From positions 41,429,150-41,493,149 of the forward strand of contig OX463781.1 in assembly GCA_949825025.1 (NCBI GenBank): a stretch of DNA of 64,000 nt. The letters run 5' to 3'. The notes beneath the pieces are model-generated. The model was not told the origin of the DNA. It saw nothing but the letters and a program-made list of their open reading frames with translations, and ran no database searches. Below are positions 33,901-45,247 of the stretch, one piece after another. Origin of the DNA: Siphlonurus alternatus (taxonomy: Eukaryota; Arthropoda; Insecta; Ephemeroptera; Siphlonuridae). Position 1 is the stretch's first letter. Every line of letters begins with the position of its first letter. The translations under genes and the position numbers were made by a program.

Positions 33901-36900
33901 TGCATATTGCATGGCGATTATACTGAAGTGACTGAGGGAACCATGGAAAACTTTAGTCAAGATGGAAACCTTTAATTTTTTTCTTTTCATTAATAAAAAC
34001 ATCAATATTTGCAAAAGCAAAAGTACACATAATGAAATGTAGTTGGATGGATAACCATTTTAAGAAATAATTTCATTGCTCTCTTCATCATTCATCTAAC
34101 ATTCCAGTATATATGAAGATATACACTTGTACACTTGTACACTTGTATGAGTTTCCCTAGGTTTTGCAAATTTCAGTTTTTCTTAATAAAAAGAAAAAAA
34201 TTAAAGGTTTCCATCCTGACTAAGGTTTTCCATGGTTCCCTCAGTCACTTCAGTAATCGCCATGAGCTGTCTTCTCTTTAGCCTTTTGCATCAGTAATTA
34301 TATTTCTACCACCAAAAGTGTACCATACATTATAAGTACACGCCTGGATTATTTGGTATCTCATTAATATCACACCAACAGATTGGGAATTTGCAATACA
34401 AGGAGTATAATAACTAAAAAACTAAAATATAGAACACAGTCCCTTAGTGGGCTCTCTCGAATCCATTTGATAAGTTGAGGCTACAAAATGTAATGCATAT
34501 AATATCCAACAAATATATGTATATGCATCATGGTCACCCCACTATAATCCAATGTGCGCTACTATACCTGCCGAGGAGTTGAATGCTGCAAATCACCCTT
34601 ATATGACAAATATATGCATGTATTAGTCAACTTATATGATTATGGTAGCGTTTAACGTGACCACAATAAAATTACTATAATAATGTGAATTTCTAATTTG
34701 AAAGAAATAAATTACTTTAATATATTATCATCCTCAATTTTATTTCAATTATCATAAATGTGCATGTGCATGATATTATTGATACAGTACTGTACATCTT
34801 ACATCAACTGCAGTTAACATTAAATTATATATTATATACTTATATCACATAGGTATATATATTATGCTAATATGCTTTGCAATTATAAAACACAAAAACT
34901 GCAGATCAACTTTAAAAATTATAAATGTGATATTGGTATGTAAGCATGATATTTATTAAACATTAACCCACAAACTTACCCACAGAATATTATTTTTATG
35001 GGTTACAATAAATGAAGGTGAAAAATGAAAATATTACGGGTAATAAAATGCAAATAATATTTTAAAAAATGTGACCGTATACAGATATAATCACTATTTG
35101 TTCCTTTGTTGCATCAAAAAAGCCGCTACAACGAGGCTTTTCAATGTGTTTCGCACGCTTATATAGCCGCCGTCCCGTCTCTCCCTATAAAACTTCACCC
35201 GCTTTCTTTTACAATATCGCTTGTAACTTATTTGTTATTGAAGATAGACTCTTCGTGTAAAAAGTAATAAATTTTTGGTATAATTGTGCAAATGATTGAA
35301 AATAAACTCAAAATCGATATGTGTAATACTTTCAGTGCAATCTCTAATTAAAAGTACATAATTTATGCATAATTTATATATTTATAATTTTTTGCTAGGT
35401 TAGAATAATTTTTTATACCCAAAATATTTTTTTCCGTATTCTCTGCTATGTCAGCTTCAATTTGACATCTTATTTATTAAAATCGGGTGGATAGTTTTTG
35501 AGAAAAAAAATAATTTTGAAACCCTTCATTTCTCCGGGACAAACCCGGATTCCGGCGATCGTCCCGGGAAAAATCGAGGGGACTTTTTACAGTGGGTTTA
35601 TATAGGTGTCAGTTACCTGTGTACAAAGTTTCAGCTGGTAACTAATTTTTTCCACCTCCCTTAAATAATTTTCATAACTTTCCTGGACTAATATTATAAC
35701 AGCATATTTTTTTACTGGAAAAAACTATTACAAGAGAGACTCGTCAGACAGAACCAATCATATTTTTTTAAATTGTTCAATACTTCATTATAAGTCAGTT
35801 GAGTAATTATATTACAATTTACAATATTAAATTAATACTACAATATTTGGAGAATCATAATTGTTCCTTATTAAATTTTGTAAGACTTAATAAGGGGCAT
35901 TCACAAAGCCACATTTAGGGCTCGATAATTAAAAGCCTGATTTTAGGCATGCTTTTTAGACCCAAAATTTCTGGTCTTAAATTATCGAGCCCTAAATGTG
36001 GCCTTAAGGCTTTGTGAATGCCCCTTAATTGTTTTAAACGTACTTTTTTCTACTCTAACTGATAATCTTATAACAGTCAAACATTTTCTCAATATTTCAA
36101 CTGCAGTTCTGAAGAGTCCCTCGTGTGTTTCAGGGGAACCCCAGGCGGACGGGCTCCAGCATGTCTCATTATCACACGCGGGTCTGAGGGCCGTGCCTGG
36201 CTTCGTGCGCCGCCAGAGCGCACTCCGAGGACTCGCGCTCGACGGCAACTCGGCGCTGGTACGGGAGGGTGGCAGTCAGGCCCTCAGGGATTCTCTCGCC
36301 GGACTTACTGAGCTGCAGGTCAGCAAGGTTCAATTTTATCAACGTCTTGTATGGAAGTTCCATTTCTTGATGTTAAAGTATAAGTCAAATTTAAAAATTT
36401 ATAACTAAAAAACTAGCTCGAATTTCTATATATAATATCTGATATTTTATAGCTACTGATAGGGGATGTACTGTAGAAGAGAACAATTTAAATTTTTGTC
36501 ATAATTTTCATGTGTGGGATTTTTTTTTTTTTTAACATTGAGCGTGTTAATTACCTTCCCTTTAAGCAATAGGTTTGTTCGTAAACCTGCTCGGTGTATT
36601 CTGAGCGAGTTTACGAACAAAAACAAAACAAAAACGTGACGTCATCAGCTACATGCTACATTGCACTTCCTACCCACTCTCTGAGCTGGTGTAAGAAAAC
36701 GTACAACGAGCAGGGTTTGCGAACACACCTATAATACAGTACTTAATGAAGACGGAAAATGATGCGATACAAGTTTTGATGATATCCCTTAACTTGCAAA
36801 TCAATTCTGAATTCTTTTGTTCTTTTTAAATTGTCAATAATTTTATTATAGCACAGCTATATAATGCTATAATAAAGAGTATAAATTTATTGGTATATTA

Positions 36901-39694
36901 TGCAAGGTAATTTTTTAAAGCAAATTGCGTATAGTGAAGTGAAAACCGCGTAAAAATTTTATGTAAATTGAAGCTATTTTAGATAATTATTAATTATTTA
37001 TTTATTTTTAATTATTTACTTATTTTGAACTTTTATATATACTTACCAGTTATCAGTTATACGGGAAAACATAGATATGTTCACATCATATTTTTAACTA
37101 TTACTCATATATATATAACACATATTATGCACTCTATAACATATATAATGAGCAGGGTTTTAATTAATTTATACTATTTTCTTTTTATTCCTTTTATTCT
37201 TCATGATAATTTAACACTAATAAGAATATGAAACAAATAATTTGAATGCAGCATGATTCACAACAAACTCACGTTGCAGGACCTGCAGCTGGCCGGGGTG
37301 CGGACGGACGCCCTGACTGCGGACACGCTGCCTCCCCTGCCCGCTCTCACCTCGCTCAACATGTCCGGCTGCGGGCTGCGCAGGGTCGAGGGGGACGCAC
37401 TGGTGCACGTGCCGTCACTGCAGCGACTTGACCTGTCGGGCAACCTGCTGGCTCACGTGCCGGCCGAGCTCACCGCTCCGTGTCCACGTCTCAGACACCT
37501 AAACCTGGCTCGCAACAAGCTCGTTCGAGGACCGAGACTGAAAGTCAGTCTGCTTCACGAGCTTGACCTATCGGGGAACGCGCTGCAGGTACAGTAAAAT
37601 CAGTGTGGTGTTGCTGCTGGAAGTACTCGGAAGTGAGAATGTCTTTCCTAAGTTTGAAATTTCACAAACAGATTTGTATTAAGATAATATCCGCATGAGG
37701 ATTGAAAAATTTTAAAACAGGAAAGTCAGGAAATACTTCCTTCCGGCTACTTCCAGTGGGAATATAAAATAAATTTGATTGTAGGTGTGAGCTGTTAATA
37801 AAAACATTTTTTTATGAATATTATAGTAAGATGAATATTAAATATTATAATATTTAATATTATAAATATTAAATATTAAAGATGAATATTAAATATTCAT
37901 CTTTATTATATTTATTATAATGTTGTATAATTTTATATTCAAATTTTTTATTATGATTGCATGGTTTCTTAAATTGTTTCAATTTACAAGAGATTATAGT
38001 AAAGTGTTATATATGATGTAACGTTATTAAAATAAACATAAAAAATACAGTTTTCAAATTGCAAATAAGCTTATTATAACAGTATATATTATTATATAGT
38101 TTTTAATTTACAATAAAAAATAATTATATTCTCTCTCGTCTCTTCTTTTCGTATTCTGCTACCTAAAATTAATAATAATATGCAATAACAAGCTTGTATA
38201 TATAATCAAAGTTGTGAAAAACGTTGATTTTTATATTTCACGTCTTCTCTATATATAATATACAACTTTGTCTGCAGGCAATATTAATCACAAAAATATA
38301 ACAAAATAAAATATAATTTCGTTGCATCATGGCACATAAGCATCGCCGTCAAGTCAATTAAAGTTTTATGAGAAGCGTGGTAAAGTTCTCACCTAAGTTA
38401 ATTAACGTGTCAGATCAAAGTATTCTAAACGTGTCTGACAGGCAGTGGACGACGTGATTGGCGAGGGCCGAGTAGTCACTCTCCGGATGTCTCACAACAT
38501 CGTGCGCTCGGTGGAGGGTGCGCGGTTCTCGACCTGGGCGGAGCGTGTGGACCTCTCGCACAACCTGGTCAGCAGCCTCAGCCTGAGGGCGGCTCGCAGG
38601 GACATCGAGGGTCTCGTGGCTGTTGACCTCAGGGGCAATCACCTTGACTGCAGCTCCTGCACCATCGTCGAACTGCAGGTATAAGTCGAGCTGACTTGCG
38701 AGCATAAAAACTACACTTGTCGCCTTGGAAAATTTCCCACTTGCAGCCTTGTTAATCACCATGCTTTGTGTTATTCTTACGGGGCATGGTGATTAGCAAG
38801 GCTGTAAAGGAAATTTTTCCGAAGCGATGACTGTACATTACATACATAATTGGAAAATCATAACGATATAAGCCTCACAATAGAAAGACGGTTATAACAG
38901 TGATAATCAAAGCTAGTGCCAACTTTAAGATGGAAAAGCTATTTGATAATTTCACGGTTATTATGTAAATTAATTAAAAAGGTTTCATCAATATTCTTCA
39001 CTTAAATTAATTTATAATTATTTTCATGCATGAAAAGACATATAAAGCAAGTATAATTATTATCTTTTGACTAATTGTTCACAATATTTTTACATATAAT
39101 TATAATAAATAATATGGATAGCTATTTAGTAACCTAGTTACTGTCTTTAAAAATGATAAAACTGATGACATATTACATTAGAAACAAAATTTGACTTAAT
39201 TGAGGGTTTTTAGAGACTGATGTTTAGAGGATACAAACCCTTTAAAGAAAATCAATGACAGTTGAGAAATTCTCACTATTATAACAAAAATGCATGGGTA
39301 CACATTATACGAAATATTTCGTTACACCATGCATGACACAGTCAGTCACTGTCATTAATTAATAATTTAATACTTTCAAACCGAGCATCATCATATATAT
39401 ACGAATGTTTTGGTGTGCACCGTCTGACGTCATTGGTGCTCACAGGTGTGGCTGAACGAGACGACGGTGCTGTTGACCCCGGAGCCCTCGTCACTGACGT
39501 GTGGCTCTGACGATCGCCGGGTGATGGACGTACGTCTGCCCGCGTGTGCGCCGGCCATCGACTACGTGCTTCTCGTGGCCGCGCCCGTCGCAGCCGTGCT
39601 CGCCCTCGGAGCCGCGCTGCTCGCCCTCGTGTGTGTGAGACGTGCGGGCTGGCTCGGAGCATGCGCTCTTTGCGGGAACGATGCGACCCCGTGA
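24988..39694 (+). CDS. Single-pass leucine-rich-repeat membrane protein, 597 aa
   Basis: CDS join(24988..25505, 32110..32405, 36134..36318, 37280..37588, 38442..38678, 39446..39694); GT-AG throughout and phases close. The start is the ATG giving a signal peptide, residues 1-19 (LLIFILSVIVHLCHC). Residues 20-173 are a Cys-containing N-terminal domain I do not recognise. LRRs begin about residue 240 and run to about 500 (for example LTSLNMSGCGLRRV, LQRLDLSGNLLAHVP, LRHLNLARNKL). They are capped by an LRRCT with four cysteines (C506, C509, C534, C549). Transmembrane segment 555-579, then only 18 tail residues (two Cys, no TIR or kinase). Introns 3-5 are phase 0 and introns 3 and 4 follow CTGCAG at repeat borders. 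Exons are GC-rich except the first 270 bases. Likely a cell-surface recognition or adhesion protein; ligand unknown. Confidence 0.85.
25506..28088. other. LRR gene intron 1, first part: AT-rich, nothing distinct
   Basis: Short T and A runs and a G9 tract near 26330; no coding frame, RNA gene or clear transposon seen. Confidence 0.5.
28089..28352. repeat. Foldback with CTTACAAGAAAA arms (LRR intron 1)
   Basis: Alternating inverted blocks: AAGCCGATATTACAC / GTGTAATACCGGCTT, and CCTTACAAGAAAACTTGAAC / GTTCAAGTTTTCTTGTAAGG. A related element is at 61951-62078. Confidence 0.75.
28911..29246. repeat. (TTAAT)61 followed by (TGCAT)6 pentanucleotide array
   Basis: About 305 bp of perfect TTAAT pentamer switches at 29216 to about six TGCAT pentamers in the same register. 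Lies in intron 1 of the LRR gene. Confidence 0.98.
29250..31390. other. LRR gene intron 1, last part: AT-rich, no feature recognised
   Basis: No coding frame with a known domain and no clear repeat. Confidence 0.5.
31392..31772. mobile_element. TTAA-flanked MITE, family D copy 2
   Basis: Same body and ends as 7292-7684: TTAAGGGTAAGATAACACGA ... TCGTGTTATCTTACCCTTAA, centre TCTCCATGGGAAAGCCC. 381 bp, within intron 1 of the LRR gene. Confidence 0.9.
32635..35690. mobile_element. Giant 3.06-kb near-perfect palindrome (foldback element)
   Basis: Ends TAGTCCAGGA and TCCTGGACTA. The left arm 32635 to about 33985 is repeated in reverse complement from about 34190 to 35690 with only scattered mismatches, a few small indels (for example about 10 bp near the left tip) and one about 110-bp segment present only in the right arm (about 34270-34388). 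The loop is about 100-200 bp. No coding frame is visible. It lies wholly within intron 2 of the LRR gene. Arm blocks include TTTTTCCCGGGACGATCGCC and its complement. Confidence 0.93.
35893..36025. repeat. Foldback family B copy 2
   Basis: AAGGGGCATTCACAAAGCC / GGCTTTGTGAATGCCCCTT ends with inner GGGCTCGATAATTAA / TTAAATTATCGAGCCC. It ends 108 bp before the acceptor of LRR exon 3. Confidence 0.85.
36344..36565. mobile_element. Half copy of TTAA MITE family C
   Basis: Right half only: starts inside the element (CTTGATGTTAAAGTATAAGT) and ends CCTTCCCTTTAA. It begins 26 bp after the donor of LRR exon 3. Confidence 0.75.
36569..36732. repeat. Foldback family A copy 4 (altered-centre subfamily, inverted)
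   Basis: Ends ATAGGTTTGTTCGTAAACC and GGTTTGCGAACACACCTAT. The core carries TGACGTCA (36637-36644) and CACCAGCTCAGAG-type sequence shared in inverse orientation with 17286-17445. Confidence 0.75.
36733..37279. other. LRR intron 3 remainder, AT-rich
   Basis: No feature seen. Confidence 0.5.
38713..38835. repeat. Foldback family F
   Basis: ACACTTGTCGCCTTGGAAAA ... AATTTTTCCGAAGCGATGACTG with centre CACCATGCTTTGTG / GGGGCATGGTG. Starts 34 bp after the donor of LRR exon 5. Fragments also lie near 24.35 and 63.43 kb. Confidence 0.75.
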
Positions 39695-39873
39695 AAGTCA
39701 TCACTCACGAGGCACCTTGGTGTTTGATTTTCAGATGGTGACATCAAGAATTGCATGATTTAAATATGTGTTAACAATTATTCAGATGATATGGATGTAA
39801 AAAAAAATAATAATAATAATAATAATAATAGGGAGAGTCCTAAAAACCCAAGTGGCTTTTGTTCAATGAAGCA

Positions 39874-39879
39874 AATAAA
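39874..39879 (+). terminator. Candidate poly(A) signal of the LRR gene
   Basis: AATAAA 180 bp beyond the stop codon, the first on this strand after the CDS. Confidence 0.5.
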
Positions 39880-42800
39880 AACAATCAAATGTTTATAAAT
39901 AACGTACGAATCAGGACACTGGGTTGTTTTTTTAATTGAAAAAAATTGTGACCTTGGGCCTATATATTATGTTCAAGCTTTATCATATTTGGTATTTTAT
40001 TCTTTATTTTGAAATGATTTGAAGAATTTATTCAGTATAATTAAAGAATTGGGAAAAAAGAGTTTTGACATAATTCGTTTTTTGTTATATAATTACAATA
40101 CATGATGTAAGCACAAAATTTATTGTACATATGATGCATATTTTTTTTTCTTACACCTGTAAAGTGTAAAGAGTGTAAGTGTAAAAATTATTAATTCACT
40201 GTATTGGTAAGTTGATGCACTAATATCAGTAAAAAATCACTTTTAAACGTTGATTGATGTAAGCATAAAAGTAACTATCACAGAAATCTACGTATCGCCC
40301 TTCTTATTATATTTAAGCATTGTAAAAATAATTAAATTATCCAGCTATTTATATAACCATATATTATAACTATGTATATTGTAAGTAAGGTAATATATAA
40401 TTTAATTCAAAGAACCTATAATTATTATACCTATTTATTAGATATAAAGATGACCAATAATGAATGAGACGTATCTCGACATATTTTGCCAGTGACATCC
40501 GGACCCACAAAAAAATGTTATTGTAGAAATGGATGAAGGGTGCAAAGTTATGCTACTATAAGTTTTCAGATTTTTTAGAATCAGGGAACTATTTTTAAAA
40601 AAAATATATTGAAAGTACAGAGAGAGGGACTAAAAGGGGCGTGGGTTCAAAACTGAACTTTGCCTAAAGTTGTATAAATTCTTCCGGTCTCAGAAAAATC
40701 TGAAAAATATCAAAGTAGCATAATTTGGTGCCCTCTGTTCATTTCTGCGATATTTTTTTTTATGTATGTTGCTCATTTTACGAAAACGTGCAACCTCTGC
40801 TGTCAGTAAAATTCAGATACGATTTGTTCATTGTTGGTCAATGATAGTATAATAATTTGATTTTTGAGGCATAAAACCAAGTCAGTATTTTTATTCATAG
40901 ATTGTAGTTGTTTTAAAATTGCATATATAAATTATATTACAAGCTGTATTTTACTGCTTGATAATCTTAATTACCAAACCTAAATGAGAATAATAATTTG
41001 ATGTATTTTATATTTTTTTTTTATATTTTGAATGTTTTGGAATTTGTGGAAAATGTCAAATTTGTTTGATTTTTAGAATACCGCTTCTTAAAAATTGTTA
41101 TAATTTTTTTTTTGTATTGTACAGAACAGCATAGATAGCCTGTGCAGTTTTCATAATATTTACATGTATATTATATATGGGAGTAAAAAGGTGTTCTTTG
41201 TATAATATATTATTCATTAATTGGTACAAAATTATTTATTTGGGATTATATTTAATGGTTTTACTTCAAGTACAAAAATCACTTATCGTCATCCTAAAAA
41301 TTGCATGCATTGGAGATATGTGTACTATTTACAGTATTTAGATTTAACATTATTTAATTATGTTATGTTGAATAGTTAAATACTTAATGTTATTTAATTA
41401 TTATTATATTATAATTTAGTATAATGAAATATATACCATTTCTGAAAATATGAGACCTCTAGAAGCAATTAAAATTTCGTCGCCTCAAAATGAGAGTTAA
41501 TCCTTTAAAGCACCACGATGTATTGTTGCAATTATAGACTTTATGATACATGTTGCATACGGTTTATAATTGCAACAAACATCGTGGTGCTAATATTAGG
41601 GCACTATGATTCTAAAATGACGATAAAGCTTACTTTCAATGTTTGGAGATAAGAAAATAGCTCTTTTATCAAACAAACTTCATAAATAAATGTATTTTGC
41701 ATAATTGAATAAAGAACATCGATTTATGAAATGTTAATATTTTGAACCCTTAAAATCTTGGTGCAAAACGTTGTGACGTCATAGTCATGCAAATATTTTA
41801 ACACGCAAAGGGAAATATATTATGCATTTCTATGACGTCACAGCGTCTTTCCCTTCGATTTTGAGGGTGTTTAATGGTTAAAAAAATCTGAAAAAATTGA
41901 CAATGCATAATTTAAAGTCCTCTATTTAAAAATGTGCAATAGAAATGTCACGAAGGTATTTCATTGTTTTTGCATATGGTGGTCACATATTAATTATATG
42001 TATGTATAGCAAAGTTGCTTCTGCTTAATATTAAGACAATTATTTCATTGAGATTTCAATATATTTTTAAGCAAATTAAGTCACTGAAAAATATAATCAA
42101 TCTGTAATCATTGTAATTATATATATATATAATGCTTTCTCCATCACTGTAATTGACGAAAGTGTTATAATAATGCAGCGTTAGAGTCGTTAAAACCAAG
42201 GACATCTAGTCTCTTGTAAATGCAAATATTGTCTCTCTTAACTGTAGTAGTGTTCTATCAGGCGTTCCTATTGTATCGTACAAATTCTGTATTTATATAT
42301 AGTTCAATAAAGTGTTATTTTACAATTAAATAGTGTTTTATTAATGGGGAATTCTCTTACAACTCAAATTTTAATTTCACTACTATATATTATTATGACA
42401 GGGTACGTATTAACAATAAGTTTGACTTTTGTTTCAAGTTTTTTAACTCAAATTTGGGGACCCTGAAGGGATTATCAGAATAAGGGCCAAAGTATGCAAC
42501 CCGCGCGCAAACCTGAAAACTGTGACGTAGAAACTCCCTAGTTAACTCAACAACTGCCTGATATCATAGTTTAAGCATCAAGGAGTGATTGGCTATAAAT
42601 TTTAGTAACACGATCGAAATCAGCGGCTTTCTCTACCCTAGTATCAATAGTTTTGTCCCTAATAACAGTTTACTTTAAGAGTGATAATCGAAAATATAAA
42701 TTTATTGCAGGAAAAATTTGCCTCCTATCATCATATTCTAATAATGGCACAAATCCAATATATTTTATTATATTATGTAATTATTGGAATTTTAATAAAT

Positions 42801-43298
42801 TAAACCTTATCAGATTCTGTAAATTAACGTTATACGATTATATGAAATAATTATTTATAGACTTTCCGATGTCAAATTATTTTTTTATGGAATACTTCTT
42901 TTTCAACAAATTGCATGCCTGTGACATCACGACATCAAGAATGCAAATTATTAATTATGTGAGAGCCATAATGTAATTAATAATTTCTTAATTTTTTGTT
43001 GTAAGTTAAACAAAATTTATTTTGCTTTTTTAACAGTTTTTTTATTAAAAAAATCCAAGCAGATGATCATGAAGGGAAAAAAATTTATTTAAAAATAACA
43101 TGCATCATATATATATACTGATTATATTCTGCAATGCAATGTATATACCAACATTAATCTATAAATTTAATCACAAAAAGCTTACAACTAAAAAATAAAC
43201 CAATAGTTTGCGCGACGCCACTTCCTTTAATTCTTTTAACTACTTTCTCAGCGAATTAATTTTGTCCTAGAAATGTAGTAAAAAATTAGTCGTTTCCA
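39880..43298. other. AT-rich intergenic DNA with degraded foldbacks
   Basis: Family E remnants lie at about 40520-40770 and 41740-41930 (the latter with TGACGTCA at 41774-41781 and 41833-41840). A clean 83-bp foldback CACCACGATGT / ACATCGTGGTG is at 41509-41591. No gene recognised. Confidence 0.55.
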
Positions 43299-43366
43299 CT
43301 AGACCGGATTCAAACCCGCAACCTTCCTCACATTATACACGAGTCTGGCGAGTAACCAATCACTAC
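43299..43366 (-). other. tRNA-like sequence upstream of pseudocaspase A
   Basis: The minus strand has a B-box-like GGGTTTGAATCC preceded at tRNA-like spacing by TTGGTTACTCGCCAG. Stems are imperfect, so it is at best a tRNA pseudogene or SINE head. A diverged relative lies in the same place upstream of gene B (51813-51872). Confidence 0.4.
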
Positions 43367-43491
43367 GTTTACATGATGGTGTTTAATACGTCTATATACT
43401 CTATATTGTATATTCGTTGATAACGGATAATGTTATTCTTATGAAGCGTCTCGTCAAAATGGATCCGTAAACACCGTCATGTGAACGTAGT
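43362..43491. repeat. Foldback near pseudocaspase A promoter
   Basis: ACTACGTTTACATGATGGTG / CACCGTCATGTGAACGTAGT ends. It sits about 150 bp upstream of the leader exon and is absent from the equivalent place in copy B. Confidence 0.7.
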
Positions 43492-43649
43492 GAATAATGT
43501 ACTCCATATGCTCGTTTTGTCACACCATAGTTATATCGAAGTAATTTTCTTTGGCCCGTATAGTTCCACAAATTTATTTTAACAGTCAACATAGTGTGCA
43601 GTACATACTGTACATTATATATAATTTGATGTTGTTAGAATAAATATTA

Positions 43650-43812
43650 AGAGGTGTGTTCTATCAAGTTAAGTTTTATTTCGCAAGATAGTGCGAAGTA
43701 TTATCAGTTTGTGACAGCTGCAGCGTTATCAGAACGGAGAAGAGGGAAGCTGGGAAGGACTTGACGGACCTTAAACTTCTTACTGCTTGTTAGTTATTCG
43801 ATCTTCCTAAAG
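43650..43812 (+). promoter_or_regulatory. Noncoding leader exon of pseudocaspase A (inferred)
   Basis: Strongly similar to 51955-52157: TTTTATTTCGCAAGATAGTG, ATCAGTTTGTGACAGC, CCTTAAACTTCTTA and TGCTTGTTAGTTA are shared, and each block ends in AAAG before a GTAA donor. Includes a perfect hairpin TTCGCA-AGATAG-TGCGAA. Conservation across the duplication plus the donor argue for a transcribed 5' UTR exon joined to 45248; the start site is unknown. Confidence 0.6.
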
Positions 43813-43838
43813 GTAAAATTCTATATATTTAATAAACG

Positions 43839-43986
43839 TGGGTGGTATTCACGAAGAGTTAAGGAGCGTTTTAGTGAGAGATATTTTAAGAAGCGTTTAT
43901 TATACCAAGTAACAGGTAAGAAAAACGCTTCTTAAAATATATTTCCCTAAAACGCTAGCTCCTTAACTCTTCGTGAATACCACCCA
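43839..43986. repeat. Foldback (GTGGTATTCACGAAGAG ends)
   Basis: GTGGGTGGTATTCACGAAGA / TCTTCGTGAATACCACCCAC with inner TTTTAAGAAGCG / CGCTTCTTAAAA. Ends share ATTCACGAAG with other families but the body differs. In intron 1 of pseudocaspase A. Confidence 0.8.
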
Positions 43987-44089
43987 CTTAGTATTTCTAT
44001 AGTAGGTAGAGTGAGATGTGTTTTTTTAAATGTTAAATAACTACAAATTTAATGATGAATTAAGCTCAGGTTTATGATTTCATTGCTTA

Positions 44090-44400
44090 TTATAGAGGGC
44101 GCCATTTTTTCCTTCTCTGATTTTTTTCAGATTCTTTAGCGTCCGGGAAGTGTATTACTGTCAGAAAAAGTTCAGTGTTTGAACCCACTCCTCTTTTAGT
44201 CCCTATAATTAAGAAATTAAATTAGAAGTAACGCCTATATTATATTGACTCTTCCTTCTGTTCTTTTAATAAAGTTTTAAAAATAGTTATTATACCGAGG
44301 CTCTAAAAAAAAAAAAAAACAGAAAAAAGAATAAGAGCATTTTATAGCATAATTTGGTAATTTGGTACCCTTTATATTATATTTTTGTAATGAAAAAATG
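44090..44400. repeat. Degraded foldback family E
   Basis: Contains TAGAGGGCGCCA, TTTTTTTCAGATTCTTTAG and, inverted, TAGCATAATTTGGTA blocks as in other family E copies. Intronic. Confidence 0.55.
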
Positions 44401-44626
44401 TCATTGTAGGTTGTCTATTATGAAAATTAAATTATGATTTTTTTCATACTATATGATTTCTGATACCTTCATAAGATTTAAAATTAATAATTGCAACTTT
44501 GTTGTGTATGAAAATAATTTCAAATAATATTATACTAATACGTTTCAAGCTGATATTTAAGTATTTTAATTAAGGGGGTATTCGCAATTAAAGCTTTTTC
44601 ATCTTATAGATTCTTCAAAAATAATT

Positions 44627-44831
44627 TGGGGCATTCACAAAGCACTTTAACCCCCAATAAACAAACTAAACTAACTGGCTAACAGTTTAGCCTCGATTTT
44701 TATCCCTGGTGTTAAACCTGGTTCTAAACTAGAAGCTTAATTAACATGTTTAGGGGTTAGCCCCTGGTTTAGCACCAGGGATAAAAATCGAGGCTAAAGT
44801 GGAGGTTTAAGTGCTTTGTGAATGCCCCCCA
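44627..44831. repeat. Foldback family B copy 3
   Basis: GGGGCATTCACAAAGCACTT / AAGTGCTTTGTGAATGCCCC, inner GATTTTTATCCCTGGTG / CACCAGGGATAAAAATC. It has a small insertion in the left arm (CAATAAACAAACTAAACTAA). Intron 1 of pseudocaspase A. Confidence 0.85.
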
Positions 44832-45247
44832 ATGTGTGGTAAATCGATGCTAATGTACCATGGCCAGCATGGCCTATAGCATTTTATTGCTTTAGTAATA
44901 CTATTGAAGTTAAGCTCCCCTGGATAGTTTTTTATTTAACCTAGGATTTAAAAAAATGTAGTATAAAGTAGGGCTTCAATTTACATTGCTAAAAAATTGT
45001 ATAACAGCTTAAAGCAGTGTATTCCAGTGTCAAAAATGTGTTATTACAATCTGACAGAATATAAAGTGTAATTAATGACAACCACAAATTTTAAATTTCC
45101 ATAAATTTTATTTATTTAATTTTATTTATTTGTAATATGTGAAAATAAAATATAATTTTTACACATAAAATATGAAACTAATTTTTGACAGGTTCATCAA
45201 TTCTTCCAAACGTCATTGCCAATTAAACTACTGTGTCCCGGGTCACC

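Noticed and set aside
24988..39694. Toll-like receptor
   Set aside because: LRRs and transmembrane helix are present but the tail is 18 residues and the frame ends in TGA with AATAAA downstream; no TIR domain.
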